Shown here piece by piece: positions 35,836 to 44,724 of a DNA stretch of 64,000 nt (positions are counted from its first letter, which is position 1; each line of letters opens with the position of its first letter). Origin of the DNA: Demequina oxidasica (GTDB lineage Bacteria > Actinomycetota > Actinomycetes > Actinomycetales > Demequinaceae); assembly GCF_000975115.1 (NCBI RefSeq), contig NZ_BBRE01000001.1, positions 248,001 through 312,000 on the forward strand. The letters are read 5' to 3'. Position numbers and translations under genes: made by a program. The notes under the pieces are model-generated. The model worked only from the letters and a program-made list of their open reading frames with translations. It searched no databases and was not told the DNA's origin.

Positions 35836-36947
35836 TGGCCTTCAAACCCAACCTCTCAGTGAAAGAGGGACTCGACCACCTTGCGAAACGCCTCGACCCG
35901 ATCATCGCCGCACGATTGGCCAGCGACCTCGGAGATCACCCTTGGACCGTCGTCTTGGACATCCTTGACCAGAAGAAGGGCTTCGCCAACGGCTACAAGT
36001 ACTGGACCTACGACCTGCAAGCCCAACTCCGGATGCTCACAGAGAGGCTTGGTGACTTCGGGTACCCGTTTGACGATCACGAGCGGACCGTCAGTACCAT
36101 CGGCAACGAGCTGCGCATTGTTCGCAAGCAAATGGCCCACATGTACGAGTTCTCAGTGGACGACGCGTTCAGAGCGAACGACTTCTGCGTACGGCTCTTG
36201 GAACACTTTGGTGACCCCGAAGGAACGGACGAAGCGAAACGGGTTCGCCACGAAGCCCTTGCGGCTTTAGCCGAACAGGAAGGTGTAACCGAACAGGTAG
36301 CGGAGGACGCGAGCGTTGCACTCGGTCTGCCGGCGATCGTTGAGAAGGCCGAGGCTCCTCGTCCGAAAGCGATAGAATCGAAAGACGAGCCGGTGACGCC
36401 CGATCCGGACGTTCTTATGGGCGAACCAAGCGCGATCGGTGACGGGCGGCTGGAGTTCTCGCCGTGGAGCGTCGTCCGTATTGGAAGCATCGACGTGCTG
36501 GACGAACTCCCTAAGAAGGCCGCCAAGGAGAAGGTGCGAGCGATTGCGGTCGAGATCGCGACGTTCGAAGGCCCCATTCACATCGACCGTCTCGTCGACA
36601 AGATCGTCCAGTCTTTCGGCCTCCAGCGTGTCCATGCTCGACGTCAGGGAAAGATTGCATATCAGGTTCGGCAGGCGGGTCTCTTCGTCGATGAGGACAA
36701 GTTTGTGTGGCCTCGCGAGCTCGACGCCTCTACATGGGCGGAGTTCCGGCCGAACGACAGCGACGCCGATCGCCCTTTCGTCTACATCAGCCCGATCGAA
36801 ATCGCGAACGCGGCGCGATTCATTCGCGCCAAGCGCGCTGGCGTCACTGACGACGAACTTGACGTCGCTGTCCTCCAGACCTTTGGCCGCAAGCGACGGA
36901 CCAAGCAGTTGGCTGCGCATTTGGCTAGGGCGATGGAGCAACTGTGA
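35835..36947 (+). CDS. Swt1-family HEPN protein with C-terminal DUF3320 domain
   Basis: The 370-residue protein has a Swt1-type HEPN region (about 8-135) with the RNase motif R97-x4-H102 inside RIVRKQMAHMYEF, a Pro/Glu-rich linker (about 155-200) and a C-terminal DUF3320-like winged domain (EGPIHIDRLVDKIVQSFGLQ, about residues 247-330). HEPN proteins with an intact R-x4-6-H often cut RNA in abortive infection. The start overlaps the stop of the methyltransferase by one base, and the stop overlaps the TIR gene (GTGA). Tight coupling to a modification enzyme suggests that this is an effector or a checkpoint of the same system. Confidence 0.82.
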   Translation: MAFKPNLSVKEGLDHLAKRLDPIIAARLASDLGDHPWTVVLDILDQKKGFANGYKYWTYDLQAQLRMLTERLGDFGYPFDDHERTVSTIGNELRIVRKQMAHMYEFSVDDAFRANDFCVRLLEHFGDPEGTDEAKRVRHEALAALAEQEGVTEQVAEDASVALGLPAIVEKAEAPRPKAIESKDEPVTPDPDVLMGEPSAIGDGRLEFSPWSVVRIGSIDVLDELPKKAAKEKVRAIAVEIATFEGPIHIDRLVDKIVQSFGLQRVHARRQGKIAYQVRQAGLFVDEDKFVWPRELDASTWAEFRPNDSDADRPFVYISPIEIANAARFIRAKRAGVTDDELDVAVLQTFGRKRRTKQLAAHLARAMEQL

Positions 36948-37810
36948 GTGCCGAGTCGGACCTCCGTCGGTATCGCGGTGAGGCCGGTAAGACGCGCGTG
37001 AAGATTGGGCGGGCCTCCACGACCGTCGCAGACAAACGCAAGAAGGCGGCCACGGCGAGCATTGCAGCGGGGAAGACGAAGTCCGAGGCAACGCGGCGAT
37101 CCAAGTTGCGCGAGGCCGAGTCTGCCGAGCGCGACGCCAATAGTGCGGAGAAGACGCGGGCAGACCTAGAGAAGAAACTCGCCGATATTGAGAAGAAGCT
37201 CGCGACCGCGCTGAGCCGGTACGAAAAGGACCAGCGAACCAGTCAAGAGAAGGCGCTAGATGCAATCCGTCGCCAAAGCGCCGCCGCGGCAAGTCAGTTT
37301 CGACCGTCTGTGCACTCGGGCGAAGCCGCATTGGGCCGTGGCGTTCAGGACCGCGAACTCGGCGAAACTGCCAACGGCGATCGCCTCCCGGCAGATCCGA
37401 ACTACGACGTGTTCTTGTCTCACGCGAGCGAGGATAAAGACGGAATCGCGAGGCCGCCTAAGGATGCGCTTGAGGCCAGAGGACTCTCGGTTTGGTTTGA
37501 CGAGATCAAAATCAAACTTGGCCAAAGCATCCGACAAGAAATCGAAAGAGGCATCGACCAGGCCCGATTCGGGGTTGTAATCCTTTCGCCGGACTTTTTC
37601 GCGAAGCAGTGGACTCAGGCTGAGCTCGATGCTTTGTTCAGCAAGAAGATGGCCACTGACGTAAACCTCATTCTCCCGATCTGGCATCGGACCACGAAGG
37701 ACGAGGTCCTTGCTCAGTCACCGTTAGTAGCTGGCATCCTCGCGCTCAACTCATCGCTGATGACCATCGACGAAATGGCCGACGCGATCAAAGATGTTGT
37801 GCGCGGCTAG
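36944..37810 (+). CDS. TIR domain protein with N-terminal coiled coil
   Basis: The 288-residue protein starts with GTG overlapping the Swt1-like stop. Residues ~1-110 form a Lys/Glu/Ala coiled coil. A TIR domain begins at Y154 (YDVFLSHASEDKD), continues with GLSVWFDEIKIKLGQSIRQ and the helix containing the putative NADase Glu227 (QAELDALFSKK), and ends at the C terminus. Bacterial TIR proteins with this Glu make signals from NAD+ or deplete it. The RPP sequence after the first helix replaces the commoner RPLAEAL pattern. Last gene of the operon, likely the suicide effector or alarm output. Confidence 0.85.
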   Translation: MSAESDLRRYRGEAGKTRVKIGRASTTVADKRKKAATASIAAGKTKSEATRRSKLREAESAERDANSAEKTRADLEKKLADIEKKLATALSRYEKDQRTSQEKALDAIRRQSAAAASQFRPSVHSGEAALGRGVQDRELGETANGDRLPADPNYDVFLSHASEDKDGIARPPKDALEARGLSVWFDEIKIKLGQSIRQEIERGIDQARFGVVILSPDFFAKQWTQAELDALFSKKMATDVNLILPIWHRTTKDEVLAQSPLVAGILALNSSLMTIDEMADAIKDVVRG

Positions 37811-37853
37811 CGTCCTCCCTCAGAATTGCGCTCGCGTGCTTCGTGGTTCCGAG

Positions 37854-39704
37854 TTAGCGCGGCCAGACCACACACAGTTGGCGCGCGAGGCGCTCGCCTC
37901 GTTCGATGATTGCGTCGTCCGTCCAGTCATCGGGGTGCTGATCAAGCACCTCGCGGGTGATGATTAGGCCAGAGCACTTCGCCAAGAGGGACTTCTTGCC
38001 AAGGCCAGAGTGATCGCCCTGGCGCGACACCGCGTCCACAACCTCGTCGTCTCTCCATGGACGGTTAGATAAGGAGGCGTTGAGACGGCGGTTCAACAAT
38101 GTGAGATTGCCCAGGTAGTTCACCCGTCGGTCCCTAGCTGCAGCGGCAATTGGGTCGAGCGGCGGATCCGTGTTCCAGAACTGTGCCCACGATCGAGGCA
38201 TGATGTGTTCTAGGTCCAGCCCCGATGGGATGCCGGTGGAGTCGTGCATCGAGGTCCTGATCGAGTGCTCAATTCCTTCAAGTACTACGCGCAGTCGGCT
38301 CTGGCGGACGTTTCCGTATCGATTCACCGTTGGCAACGCCGAGACCATAGCTTCGTCATCGGGCCAAACCCGTGAGTCTGCCACTTGCGCCGCGAGGAAC
38401 TCTCGAATGACGCCGCCGGCCTGATCGACCGGTACGCCGTCGAGCGCGGCAAGCATGCTCACCATGACCTGATTCACGTTCCTCATGGTCATCTTCAGCA
38501 TGGTGCGCCGGACCACCCAACTTTCGACCGCCGCGAGACCAATCTCGACCTGGCGCTCGGGCACCTGGTGGTTCGCAGACCGCAGCCACAAGAGAAGCGG
38601 CGTGGTCGCTGCCAACTCGAGCGACTCAATAACGCGGTGGTAGAACGTGCCGGCAGCGCTGGCTTTGTCCATCTCTGCCAATTTGCGGAACGTGTCAGCG
38701 TCGCGAAGCAACTCCTGCAAGAAGTCCTGCGCGGCTCCAAATGCCTTGAACGACTCGGCGGCGTGGAGTCGAAACTCGCGGAAAACCTGATCTGACTGGA
38801 CCTCCTGGCGAGTGCGCATTATGAGCCAGTACTGCAAGAAGATGTCGATCCGTGACCGGAATAGTCGGCCTTGTTTGATCTCATCGCGCCACCAAGCGTC
38901 GTCAAACTCAAGCCACAATGAGGTCGCCCAGCGCTCCGTATTCGCGCCGATCTCTTCACCCCATTGAAACACCTGGTTCTTGATGAGGTCAGCGGCAAGC
39001 AACGGGGTACCGCGGTCGTTCAGCGTTTCAAAGATCAACTGGTCATCGTCGGTATGGTCCAGCGCGATTGCAACAAGGACGAGACGCTCAAGCAAGGAGT
39101 CTGCGAGTACGATCGCCCTGTCGTCGAGGCCCTCATGGACGTCGGTATCCGGGTCGCCATCTGCCAAGAGCCACGAGCGCGCCTGGGCTCGGAAGTACTC
39201 GTGTGCCCTCAGGACTTGGCTCTCTATCCCTGGAGCGGAATTGCTCGTCATGGCGGCTTCGAAGCCCGCGCGATCGACTCGCGATGGACAGAGCTTGAGC
39301 GCGTCGAGCGAATCGAACTTGCTCCCATCGGCGACCGCCGCCGCCAATCGCTCGTACTCGGAGGGTCGTCCCCGATCCCTAAGTTCCGTTGCCGCCGCGT
39401 GCATAAACAACTGCAACGTCGCAATGCGTTGCTGACCGTCGATCACGGAGTACCGGACTCCGCCACCTGGCACTGCAGCCAAGCTCTTCGTGACGACAGC
39501 GCCGAGGTAATGCGTGCCGATGGCGGGTGCGTTTCGGCCCGTCCGAGCAACCTCAAGCGCACGATGACAAAGCGTCTCAACGTCAGCCCACAGTGGTTCC
39601 CACTGCTCGTCCTGAGACCACACATAGGGCCGTTGAAAGACGGGGATGTCATAAGTCTGTCCGTCGACGAAGAGCTTACCGAGTGTCGTGGCGCCTGCTT
39701 GCAT
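37854..39704 (-). CDS. GmrSD-like restriction protein (DUF262 plus DUF1524)
   Basis: The 616-residue single-chain protein has the DUF262 ParB-like NTPase domain with DIPVFQRPYVW (about 18-28) and the DGQQRIATL motif near residue 90, a long helical middle, and a C-terminal DUF1524 HNH nuclease domain (GLDLEHIMPRSW, then NYLGNLTLLNRRLNASLSNRPW). Fused GmrS-GmrD proteins of this kind restrict phage DNA with modified cytosines (type IV) or act in phosphorothioate systems. It converges on the TIR gene with 43 bases between stops and has its own promoter side facing a small membrane protein. Confidence 0.87.
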   Translation of the reverse strand: MQAGATTLGKLFVDGQTYDIPVFQRPYVWSQDEQWEPLWADVETLCHRALEVARTGRNAPAIGTHYLGAVVTKSLAAVPGGGVRYSVIDGQQRIATLQLFMHAAATELRDRGRPSEYERLAAAVADGSKFDSLDALKLCPSRVDRAGFEAAMTSNSAPGIESQVLRAHEYFRAQARSWLLADGDPDTDVHEGLDDRAIVLADSLLERLVLVAIALDHTDDDQLIFETLNDRGTPLLAADLIKNQVFQWGEEIGANTERWATSLWLEFDDAWWRDEIKQGRLFRSRIDIFLQYWLIMRTRQEVQSDQVFREFRLHAAESFKAFGAAQDFLQELLRDADTFRKLAEMDKASAAGTFYHRVIESLELAATTPLLLWLRSANHQVPERQVEIGLAAVESWVVRRTMLKMTMRNVNQVMVSMLAALDGVPVDQAGGVIREFLAAQVADSRVWPDDEAMVSALPTVNRYGNVRQSRLRVVLEGIEHSIRTSMHDSTGIPSGLDLEHIMPRSWAQFWNTDPPLDPIAAAARDRRVNYLGNLTLLNRRLNASLSNRPWRDDEVVDAVSRQGDHSGLGKKSLLAKCSGLIITREVLDQHPDDWTDDAIIERGERLARQLCVVWPR

Positions 39705-39889
39705 GTTCGTAGCGTGTCAGAGATGCGGGAGAAATGCGATGCGGCGTAGTCTGCGGAACTCGACCACGGCAGGCATGAGCTCGTCATTGGGCTCGCAATC
39801 TGAATTTGGTCTCCGCTTCATGAGAAGAGCCTCGCGAGGCCCTTGTAGAAGTACTGTTATCTTCGTAGCCGACCATTTTGAGGGAAATT

Positions 39890-40300
39890 ATGTCTGTGTT
39901 TGTGGTGGCCCTGGTTGGAGCGGGCGCTGTTTTTCTCGCTGGTTGGTTGAGCCAACCCGGCCGAAGGGCCGTAGGTATTCGCCGCTACGTGGACTTGCTT
40001 AACGATCTGCCTAAAGAGTCGGCACAGCGGGATCCCCTCGCCGCGGAGATCGACAAGATGATCAAGGTCGAGCTCCAGGACCGTCGCCTTAACGAGATCG
40101 CTCGGGCAGTTGGATTTTTCTTCTTTTCTCTAGTGCTCGCCATCTTTGGATCCTTGATGGCGGGACATACGGGCGGATTTTGGTGGATAGTAGCTGTCGA
40201 GTTTTGGATGCTCACCGCCGGTATCGCTGTCATCTTCTTCGTTGGTCTCTTACGCAGGAAGGCAGATAAAGCCTCGGGAGACATTAAACAAGAGCAATAG
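39890..40300 (+). CDS. small membrane protein of the island
   Basis: The 136-residue protein has an N-terminal membrane helix (about 3-21), a charged loop (LNDLPKESAQRDPLAAEIDKM) and two further hydrophobic helices (about 74-92 and 102-122), then a Lys-rich tail. AGGGAA sits four bases before the ATG at 39890, which is preferred to an upstream TTG. It is divergent from the GmrSD-like gene. Unknown function; small membrane proteins in islands may be sensors or pore-forming effectors, but nothing specific shows it. Confidence 0.6.
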   Translation: MSVFVVALVGAGAVFLAGWLSQPGRRAVGIRRYVDLLNDLPKESAQRDPLAAEIDKMIKVELQDRRLNEIARAVGFFFFSLVLAIFGSLMAGHTGGFWWIVAVEFWMLTAGIAVIFFVGLLRRKADKASGDIKQEQ

Positions 40301-40349
40301 TCAGGCGAACCATCGCTACACGTCTACCAAGCTCAGCGGATTCCAACCC

Positions 40350-40482
40350 CTACATGCTCGCCTTGCTCCGCACTGCCCACATCTTCTGCTGGCCTTCTCC
40401 CGGCGAACGAGACTCGGCATCGTAGTCAGGGTGCGCCTTGAGGAGGTGCGTGAGCTTGGAGTGGCCCCACGTGCGAGTACGG
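40350..40482 (-). pseudogene. 3' remnant of a second NYN-domain gene
   Basis: Bases 40351-40470 align without gaps to 42011-42130, the 3' end of the intact NYN gene, with about 103 of 120 bases identical by hand count. The frame is preserved over ~40 codons (WGHSKLTHLLKAHP against WGYSKLTDLLKAHP) and ends in an equivalent TAG at 40350-40352. Similarity stops abruptly near 40482, just downstream of the DUF2252 stop. It marks a rearrangement at the right edge of the island. Confidence 0.75.
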
Positions 40483-40499
40483 CCGCATCGCCGCGTCCT

Positions 40500-41921
40500 C
40501 TAGACCCCGTCCGCGATCGGCAACCGGCCGCTCTTGACCGCGGCCAGCAGTGCCTCGCGATCGGCTTCCGTCTGGTCGGCATATGCCTGCGCAAATCGCG
40601 CCATCGCCGTGTCCAGCACGGTGCCGCTTCCCACGTAGCCGGCAATTATTGACGCACCGCTGGTGCGTGCGTGGCCCTTGGCGAGCAAGTGACCGGCGAT
40701 GCCCGCGTACTCCGCGAGCGACCGCGCGGAGATTTCGTCGAGCGAGACCGAGCCCTTCATGTTTCGGAACTGGCGCACGTAGAACTGTCTGTCATCCACG
40801 GTGGTCCAACCGAGCAGCGGGTCACTCACCGTCTGCAGGGCCCGCTGGTACTCCACCACTCGCTCGCCCTGGTGGCGGTGCCATGCGTTGTCGCCGTGCA
40901 CATACTTCGCGAGTACCGACCTGCGCGCCTGCTTGAGCTGGAGGAAGATCACGTCGTCCTCGCTCGATCCCTCCAGCAGCGCAACATACGCGCGCAGGCC
41001 CACGGACCCAACGCCCACGACCTTGTGAGCCACGTCCACGAGCGTGTAGCCCCCCAGCACGCGCCGCCAGTGCGCGTCGAGGGTGTTCAGATACTCATCG
41101 AGCCCGTCGGCGAGCATCCCGGCCTCCGCAGACGACAGCCGGGTGATGAGCGGCGGTTCCTCGACTATCTGGCGCTCTCCTTGGTGCTCGGTGGTGAAGC
41201 GCGGCAGGGCTCGGTCCGAGGTGCGCTCGCGCGCCCGCTTGGCCGCCCGCTCGAGCTCGACCGTCAGCGGGCTGTCCGGAGCGTGCTCGGCCATCCGGGT
41301 GATGTCGATCCGCTCGAACGAGCGAGTGAAGAGCGGCTGGTTGGCGAGGTGGCGCATCTCCTCGCGATACGACCGAGCGCACGTGAGCACTGCTTCCTCG
41401 CACTGCTCCTCCGTGGAGCCGTTATGGCGGCCGGCTACCCATGTGCTCGCGACCAGCCGGCGCAGGTCCCACTCCCACGAGCCCGTGTGCGCCTCGTCGA
41501 AGTCGTTGAGGTCCAGCACCAGGTCTCGCTCGGGAGAAGCGTAAAACCCCACGTTGCCGAGGTGGGCGTCGCCGCACACCACCGGCATGATGCCGGTCGC
41601 GGGAAGACCCGCCACGTCACTGGCCATGACCACTGCGGAGCCGCGAAGAAAGCCGTACGGTGAGTCCGCCATCCGGGCCACCCGCACAGGGATCAAATCC
41701 GAGATACGGCCTTCGTGGTTCTCCTCCACGAGCGCGATGGGGTCCCGGTCGTCACGGCCGATGCGCCAATCGCCCAACGAGGACCGTGGAACCTTCTTCC
41801 GGAGTGAGCGACCCACCGCGTATCGCTCGGCGCGGGGACTCGAACGCCTGCGTAGCGACTCGTACGCGTTCCGGTCAGTGTCATTGAGAATGTCGAGACT
41901 CTCGGCCGCTTCGCTGCTCAT
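40500..41921 (-). CDS. DUF2252 family protein
   Basis: The 473-residue protein matches DUF2252: FLRGSAVVMASD, then MPVVCGDAHLGNVGFYASPERDLVLDLNDFDEA with the kinase-like HLGN and DFD motifs, and the C-terminal KQARRSVLAKYV and TSGASIIAGYVGSG segments. The fold resembles small-molecule or protein kinases with the acidic metal-binding motif, but no substrate is known. GGGAGG precedes the ATG. It lies between the intact NYN gene and the truncated NYN copy. Confidence 0.87.
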   Translation of the reverse strand: MSSEAAESLDILNDTDRNAYESLRRRSSPRAERYAVGRSLRKKVPRSSLGDWRIGRDDRDPIALVEENHEGRISDLIPVRVARMADSPYGFLRGSAVVMASDVAGLPATGIMPVVCGDAHLGNVGFYASPERDLVLDLNDFDEAHTGSWEWDLRRLVASTWVAGRHNGSTEEQCEEAVLTCARSYREEMRHLANQPLFTRSFERIDITRMAEHAPDSPLTVELERAAKRARERTSDRALPRFTTEHQGERQIVEEPPLITRLSSAEAGMLADGLDEYLNTLDAHWRRVLGGYTLVDVAHKVVGVGSVGLRAYVALLEGSSEDDVIFLQLKQARRSVLAKYVHGDNAWHRHQGERVVEYQRALQTVSDPLLGWTTVDDRQFYVRQFRNMKGSVSLDEISARSLAEYAGIAGHLLAKGHARTSGASIIAGYVGSGTVLDTAMARFAQAYADQTEADREALLAAVKSGRLPIADGV

Positions 41922-42009
41922 GTCTCACGTCCTCCCCGACCCGCTCTATTGGTGGGTGACAGCACCCATCCTGGCAGGGATGCGGCAAGCATCACGCCAC
42001 TACCGACCG

Positions 42010-42789
42010 TTACTTACTCGGCTTGCTCCGCACCGCCCACACCTTCTGCTTGCCGTCTCCCGGCGAGCGCGACTCCACGTCGTAGCCGGGGTGCGCCTTG
42101 AGGAGGTCAGTGAGCTTGGAGTAGCCCCACGTGCGGGTGTCGAAGTCGGACGCCAGGCGCGACAGGTTGGAGCCGACCACACCCAGTTGCGCCCAGCCGT
42201 CGTCGTCGGCCGCAGTCTCGACCGCCTCGGACAAGAGCGTGGCGAGCTTCGAGTCGCCCTTGAGCGAGGGCTTCGCCTTCGCCTTACTAGCCGGCGCTGT
42301 CTCCGCCGCCTCAGGGGTCGCCTTCTGCTTGGTCGCAACCTCCTTGCCGCCGAGGTTCTCCACGTAGATAAACTTGGTGCACGCGGCCACGAACGGCTTG
42401 GGCGTCTTCATCTGGCCGAAGCCGTAGGCCATCAGACCTTGCTCGCGGATGCGCGCGGCGAGCCGCGTGAAGTCGCTGTCGCTGGACACCAGGCAGAAGC
42501 CGTCCACGGTGCCGCCGTGCAGCAGGTCCATCGCGTCGATGATCAGCGCGCTGTCGGTGGAATTCTTGCCAGTCGTATACGCGAACTGCTGGATGGGCTG
42601 CACCGAGTGCGCGAGCAGCTCCGACTTCCACTTGGCCAGTTGCGGCCCCGTCCAGTCGCCGTAGGCCCGCCGCACCGTCGCCGTGCCGTACTTCGCGATC
42701 TCGACCAACAGTCGCTCAATGTGCTGAGCGCTCGCGTTGTCTGCGTCGATCAGAACTGCGAGCCGGGCCTCATGCGTTGAATCTGCCAT
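42010..42789 (-). CDS. NYN domain protein with C-terminal OST-HTH/LOTUS-like domain
   Basis: The 259-residue protein has a NYN (LabA/DUF88) domain: LAVLIDADNASAQHIERLL with the first Asp pair, TDSALIIDAMDLLHGG with the second acidic site, and CLVSSDSDFTRLAARIRE with the third. A Lys/Ala linker is followed by an OST-HTH-like domain (about 180-255). The role is likely RNA cleavage or binding. The ATG at 42789 is preferred; the upstream frame overlaps the divergent gene's promoter. CACTAT six bases before the ATG may be its -10. Confidence 0.86.
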   Translation of the reverse strand: MADSTHEARLAVLIDADNASAQHIERLLVEIAKYGTATVRRAYGDWTGPQLAKWKSELLAHSVQPIQQFAYTTGKNSTDSALIIDAMDLLHGGTVDGFCLVSSDSDFTRLAARIREQGLMAYGFGQMKTPKPFVAACTKFIYVENLGGKEVATKQKATPEAAETAPASKAKAKPSLKGDSKLATLLSEAVETAADDDGWAQLGVVGSNLSRLASDFDTRTWGYSKLTDLLKAHPGYDVESRSPGDGKQKVWAVRSKPSK

Positions 42790-42867
42790 GTCTTCATAGT
42801 GGCACTGTTCAGTCGCCCCCGGCCGCCACTCAACTCTCTGTTGCGTTCTGAGCACACACAACCGCCG

Positions 42868-42879
42868 TACCATTCTGAC
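42868..42879 (+). promoter_or_regulatory. leaderless-type -10 box of the 42880 gene
   Basis: TACCAT is followed by six bases and GTG at 42880. It supports this start over an in-frame GTG at 42799 that lies almost at the divergent start codon. Confidence 0.5.
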
Positions 42880-44583
42880 GTGCCCGTCGACTCCACAGCA
42901 GCTCCCAAAAAACGCCTGCGCGCGCGGCGCACCATCTTCTCCCCGTGGTTCAATCGCATCGGCCTACTGACGGCGTTGCTGTTCGCCTCGCTGTCCCTGG
43001 TCCCCTCGCTGCTGCCCCGCACCCCAGTCACCCAGGGTCTGGTCACTGGCGTGGCGATGATGCTGGGCTACGGCATCGGCGTGGGCCTGCGCGCGCTGTG
43101 GCGGTTCTTTGAGCTGCCCATCATCCCCACCCGGGCACGCCGAACTCTCGCGCTCATCACCCTGGTCGCCCTACTGGCGCTGCTGGTGGACCGCCTGTGG
43201 CGCTACCTGGACTGGCAGAACGGGGTGCGCGAGCTATTCGGCATGACCACTCTGAGCATGGGCGTGTGGGTCACCATCACCGTGGTGGCGGCCCTCAGCG
43301 GCACCGTCCTGTTGCTCATCGCGCGCACCACGCGCGTCATCGTGCGCGCCATCGCCCACCTGTTGTCCCGTTTCCTCCCGCACCGCCTCGCCCACGCCCT
43401 GGGCATCGCGGTGTCCTCGGTAGGGGTATGGCTGCTAGTCACCGGCGTGCTCACCAACGCGTTCTTCACCGGTGCCAACTGGACCTTCTCCCCCGTTGAC
43501 CTCGCCACCGCGCCAGGCGTCGAGCAACCCCAGAATCACTGGCGCTCCGGCAGCCCCTACTCCTACGCCTCGTGGGACTCGCTGGGACGCCAGGGCCGCA
43601 ACTTCGTGGCCGGCGGCCCCTCCGCCCAGGATCTCGACACCTTCAACAAGACGGACGATGCTAAGACCCCCGTGCGCGTCTACGTGGGCTTACGCTCGGC
43701 AGAGTCCGCAGAAGAGCGCACCCAGCTGCTCCTGGACGAGCTCATCCGCAGCGGCGGGTTTGAGCGCGAGGCCCTGGTCCTGGCCGTCACCACCGGCACA
43801 GGCTGGCTGGACGCCAACGCGATGAGCACCATCGAGTACATGTACAACGGCGACACGGCCATCGCCGGCTACCAGTACTCGTACCTGCCCAGCTGGATCT
43901 CCACGCTCGCCGACCAGGACGTGGTGCGCGAGGAGTCCGTCGCCACGTTCCGCGCCATCCAGGACTACTGGTCGACGCTGGACCCCGACTCGCGGCCGGA
44001 CATCTACCTGTTCGGGCTCTCGCTCGGCTCGTACGGGGTCGAGGCGATCCTGCGCTCCCCCAGCATCATCAACGAGCCCATCGCGGGCGCCCTCATGGCC
44101 GGGCCCACGTTCCTCAACCCCATGCACGCCGAGCTCACCGAAGAGCGCGACTGGGGCACCTCCCCCACCCTGCCCATCTTCGACGGCGGCCGCACCGTCC
44201 GCTTCACCGCGGGCGGCGACAACCTGACCCGTGGCACCGGGCCGTGGGGGCCGTCCCGCATCGTCTACCTGCAGAACAGCTCCGACCCCGTGGTGTTCTT
44301 CTCCCCGGAACTCGCGTGGCAGCGACCGGCGTGGCTCGACAACGGCGATCGCCCCGCGGACGTCTCGCCGGACATGGGCTGGGCTCCCGTCGTGACGATG
44401 CTGCAGGTGGCCATCGACCTCGCGGCGGCGGATGGCGTCCCCACTGGGCACGGCCACCGCTACTCCACCGAGCAGTTCGCCGTCGCGTGGGCGGGCCTTA
44501 CCGGCGACCAAACGTGGGACCACCAGAGGAACGCATCGCTCGCCGAGTTCATCTCCAAGGATCAGGCCGGGCTCGGTTCGTAG
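42880..44583 (+). CDS. membrane-anchored alpha/beta-hydrolase (Abhydrolase_9 type)
   Basis: The 567-residue protein has an N-terminal region with five or six membrane helices (about 30-230) and then an outside alpha/beta-hydrolase domain. The nucleophile elbow is GLSLGSYG with Ser381. The match is to the two-part actinobacterial family Abhydrolase_9_N/Abhydrolase_9. The FTGANWTFSP motif after the last helix marks the boundary. Expected site is the outer face of the cytoplasmic membrane; the substrate, perhaps a lipid or cell-wall ester, is not known. GTG start is fixed by the TANNNT box. Confidence 0.84.
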   Translation: MPVDSTAAPKKRLRARRTIFSPWFNRIGLLTALLFASLSLVPSLLPRTPVTQGLVTGVAMMLGYGIGVGLRALWRFFELPIIPTRARRTLALITLVALLALLVDRLWRYLDWQNGVRELFGMTTLSMGVWVTITVVAALSGTVLLLIARTTRVIVRAIAHLLSRFLPHRLAHALGIAVSSVGVWLLVTGVLTNAFFTGANWTFSPVDLATAPGVEQPQNHWRSGSPYSYASWDSLGRQGRNFVAGGPSAQDLDTFNKTDDAKTPVRVYVGLRSAESAEERTQLLLDELIRSGGFEREALVLAVTTGTGWLDANAMSTIEYMYNGDTAIAGYQYSYLPSWISTLADQDVVREESVATFRAIQDYWSTLDPDSRPDIYLFGLSLGSYGVEAILRSPSIINEPIAGALMAGPTFLNPMHAELTEERDWGTSPTLPIFDGGRTVRFTAGGDNLTRGTGPWGPSRIVYLQNSSDPVVFFSPELAWQRPAWLDNGDRPADVSPDMGWAPVVTMLQVAIDLAAADGVPTGHGHRYSTEQFAVAWAGLTGDQTWDHQRNASLAEFISKDQAGLGS

Positions 44584-44621
44584 CAACCAATCAACCGTGC
44601 TACATCACACGGGCGGATGCC

Positions 44622-44643
44622 GCCCCCACAATGGGGGGCTTTT
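44622..44643 (+). terminator. rho-independent terminator after the hydrolase gene
   Basis: GCCCCCA pairs with the following TGGGGGGC around a short CAA loop and is followed by TTTT. It is 38 bases after the stop at 44583. Confidence 0.65.
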
Positions 44644-44724
44644 GTCCGATTTACAATAGGCCTATTCTGTCCTCACCGCCTCATACCCCGAGGCGTGACG
44701 ACGCAAGGGCGCGGAGGCTGACCC

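Noticed and set aside
41838-41856. Another reversed T-arm-like GGGACTCGAAC
   Set aside because: It encodes an Arg/Ser stretch of the DUF2252 protein; no tRNA structure around it.
43690-44586. Minus-strand frame opposite the alpha/beta-hydrolase
   Set aside because: Shadow of a gene with a clear nucleophile elbow and membrane topology.
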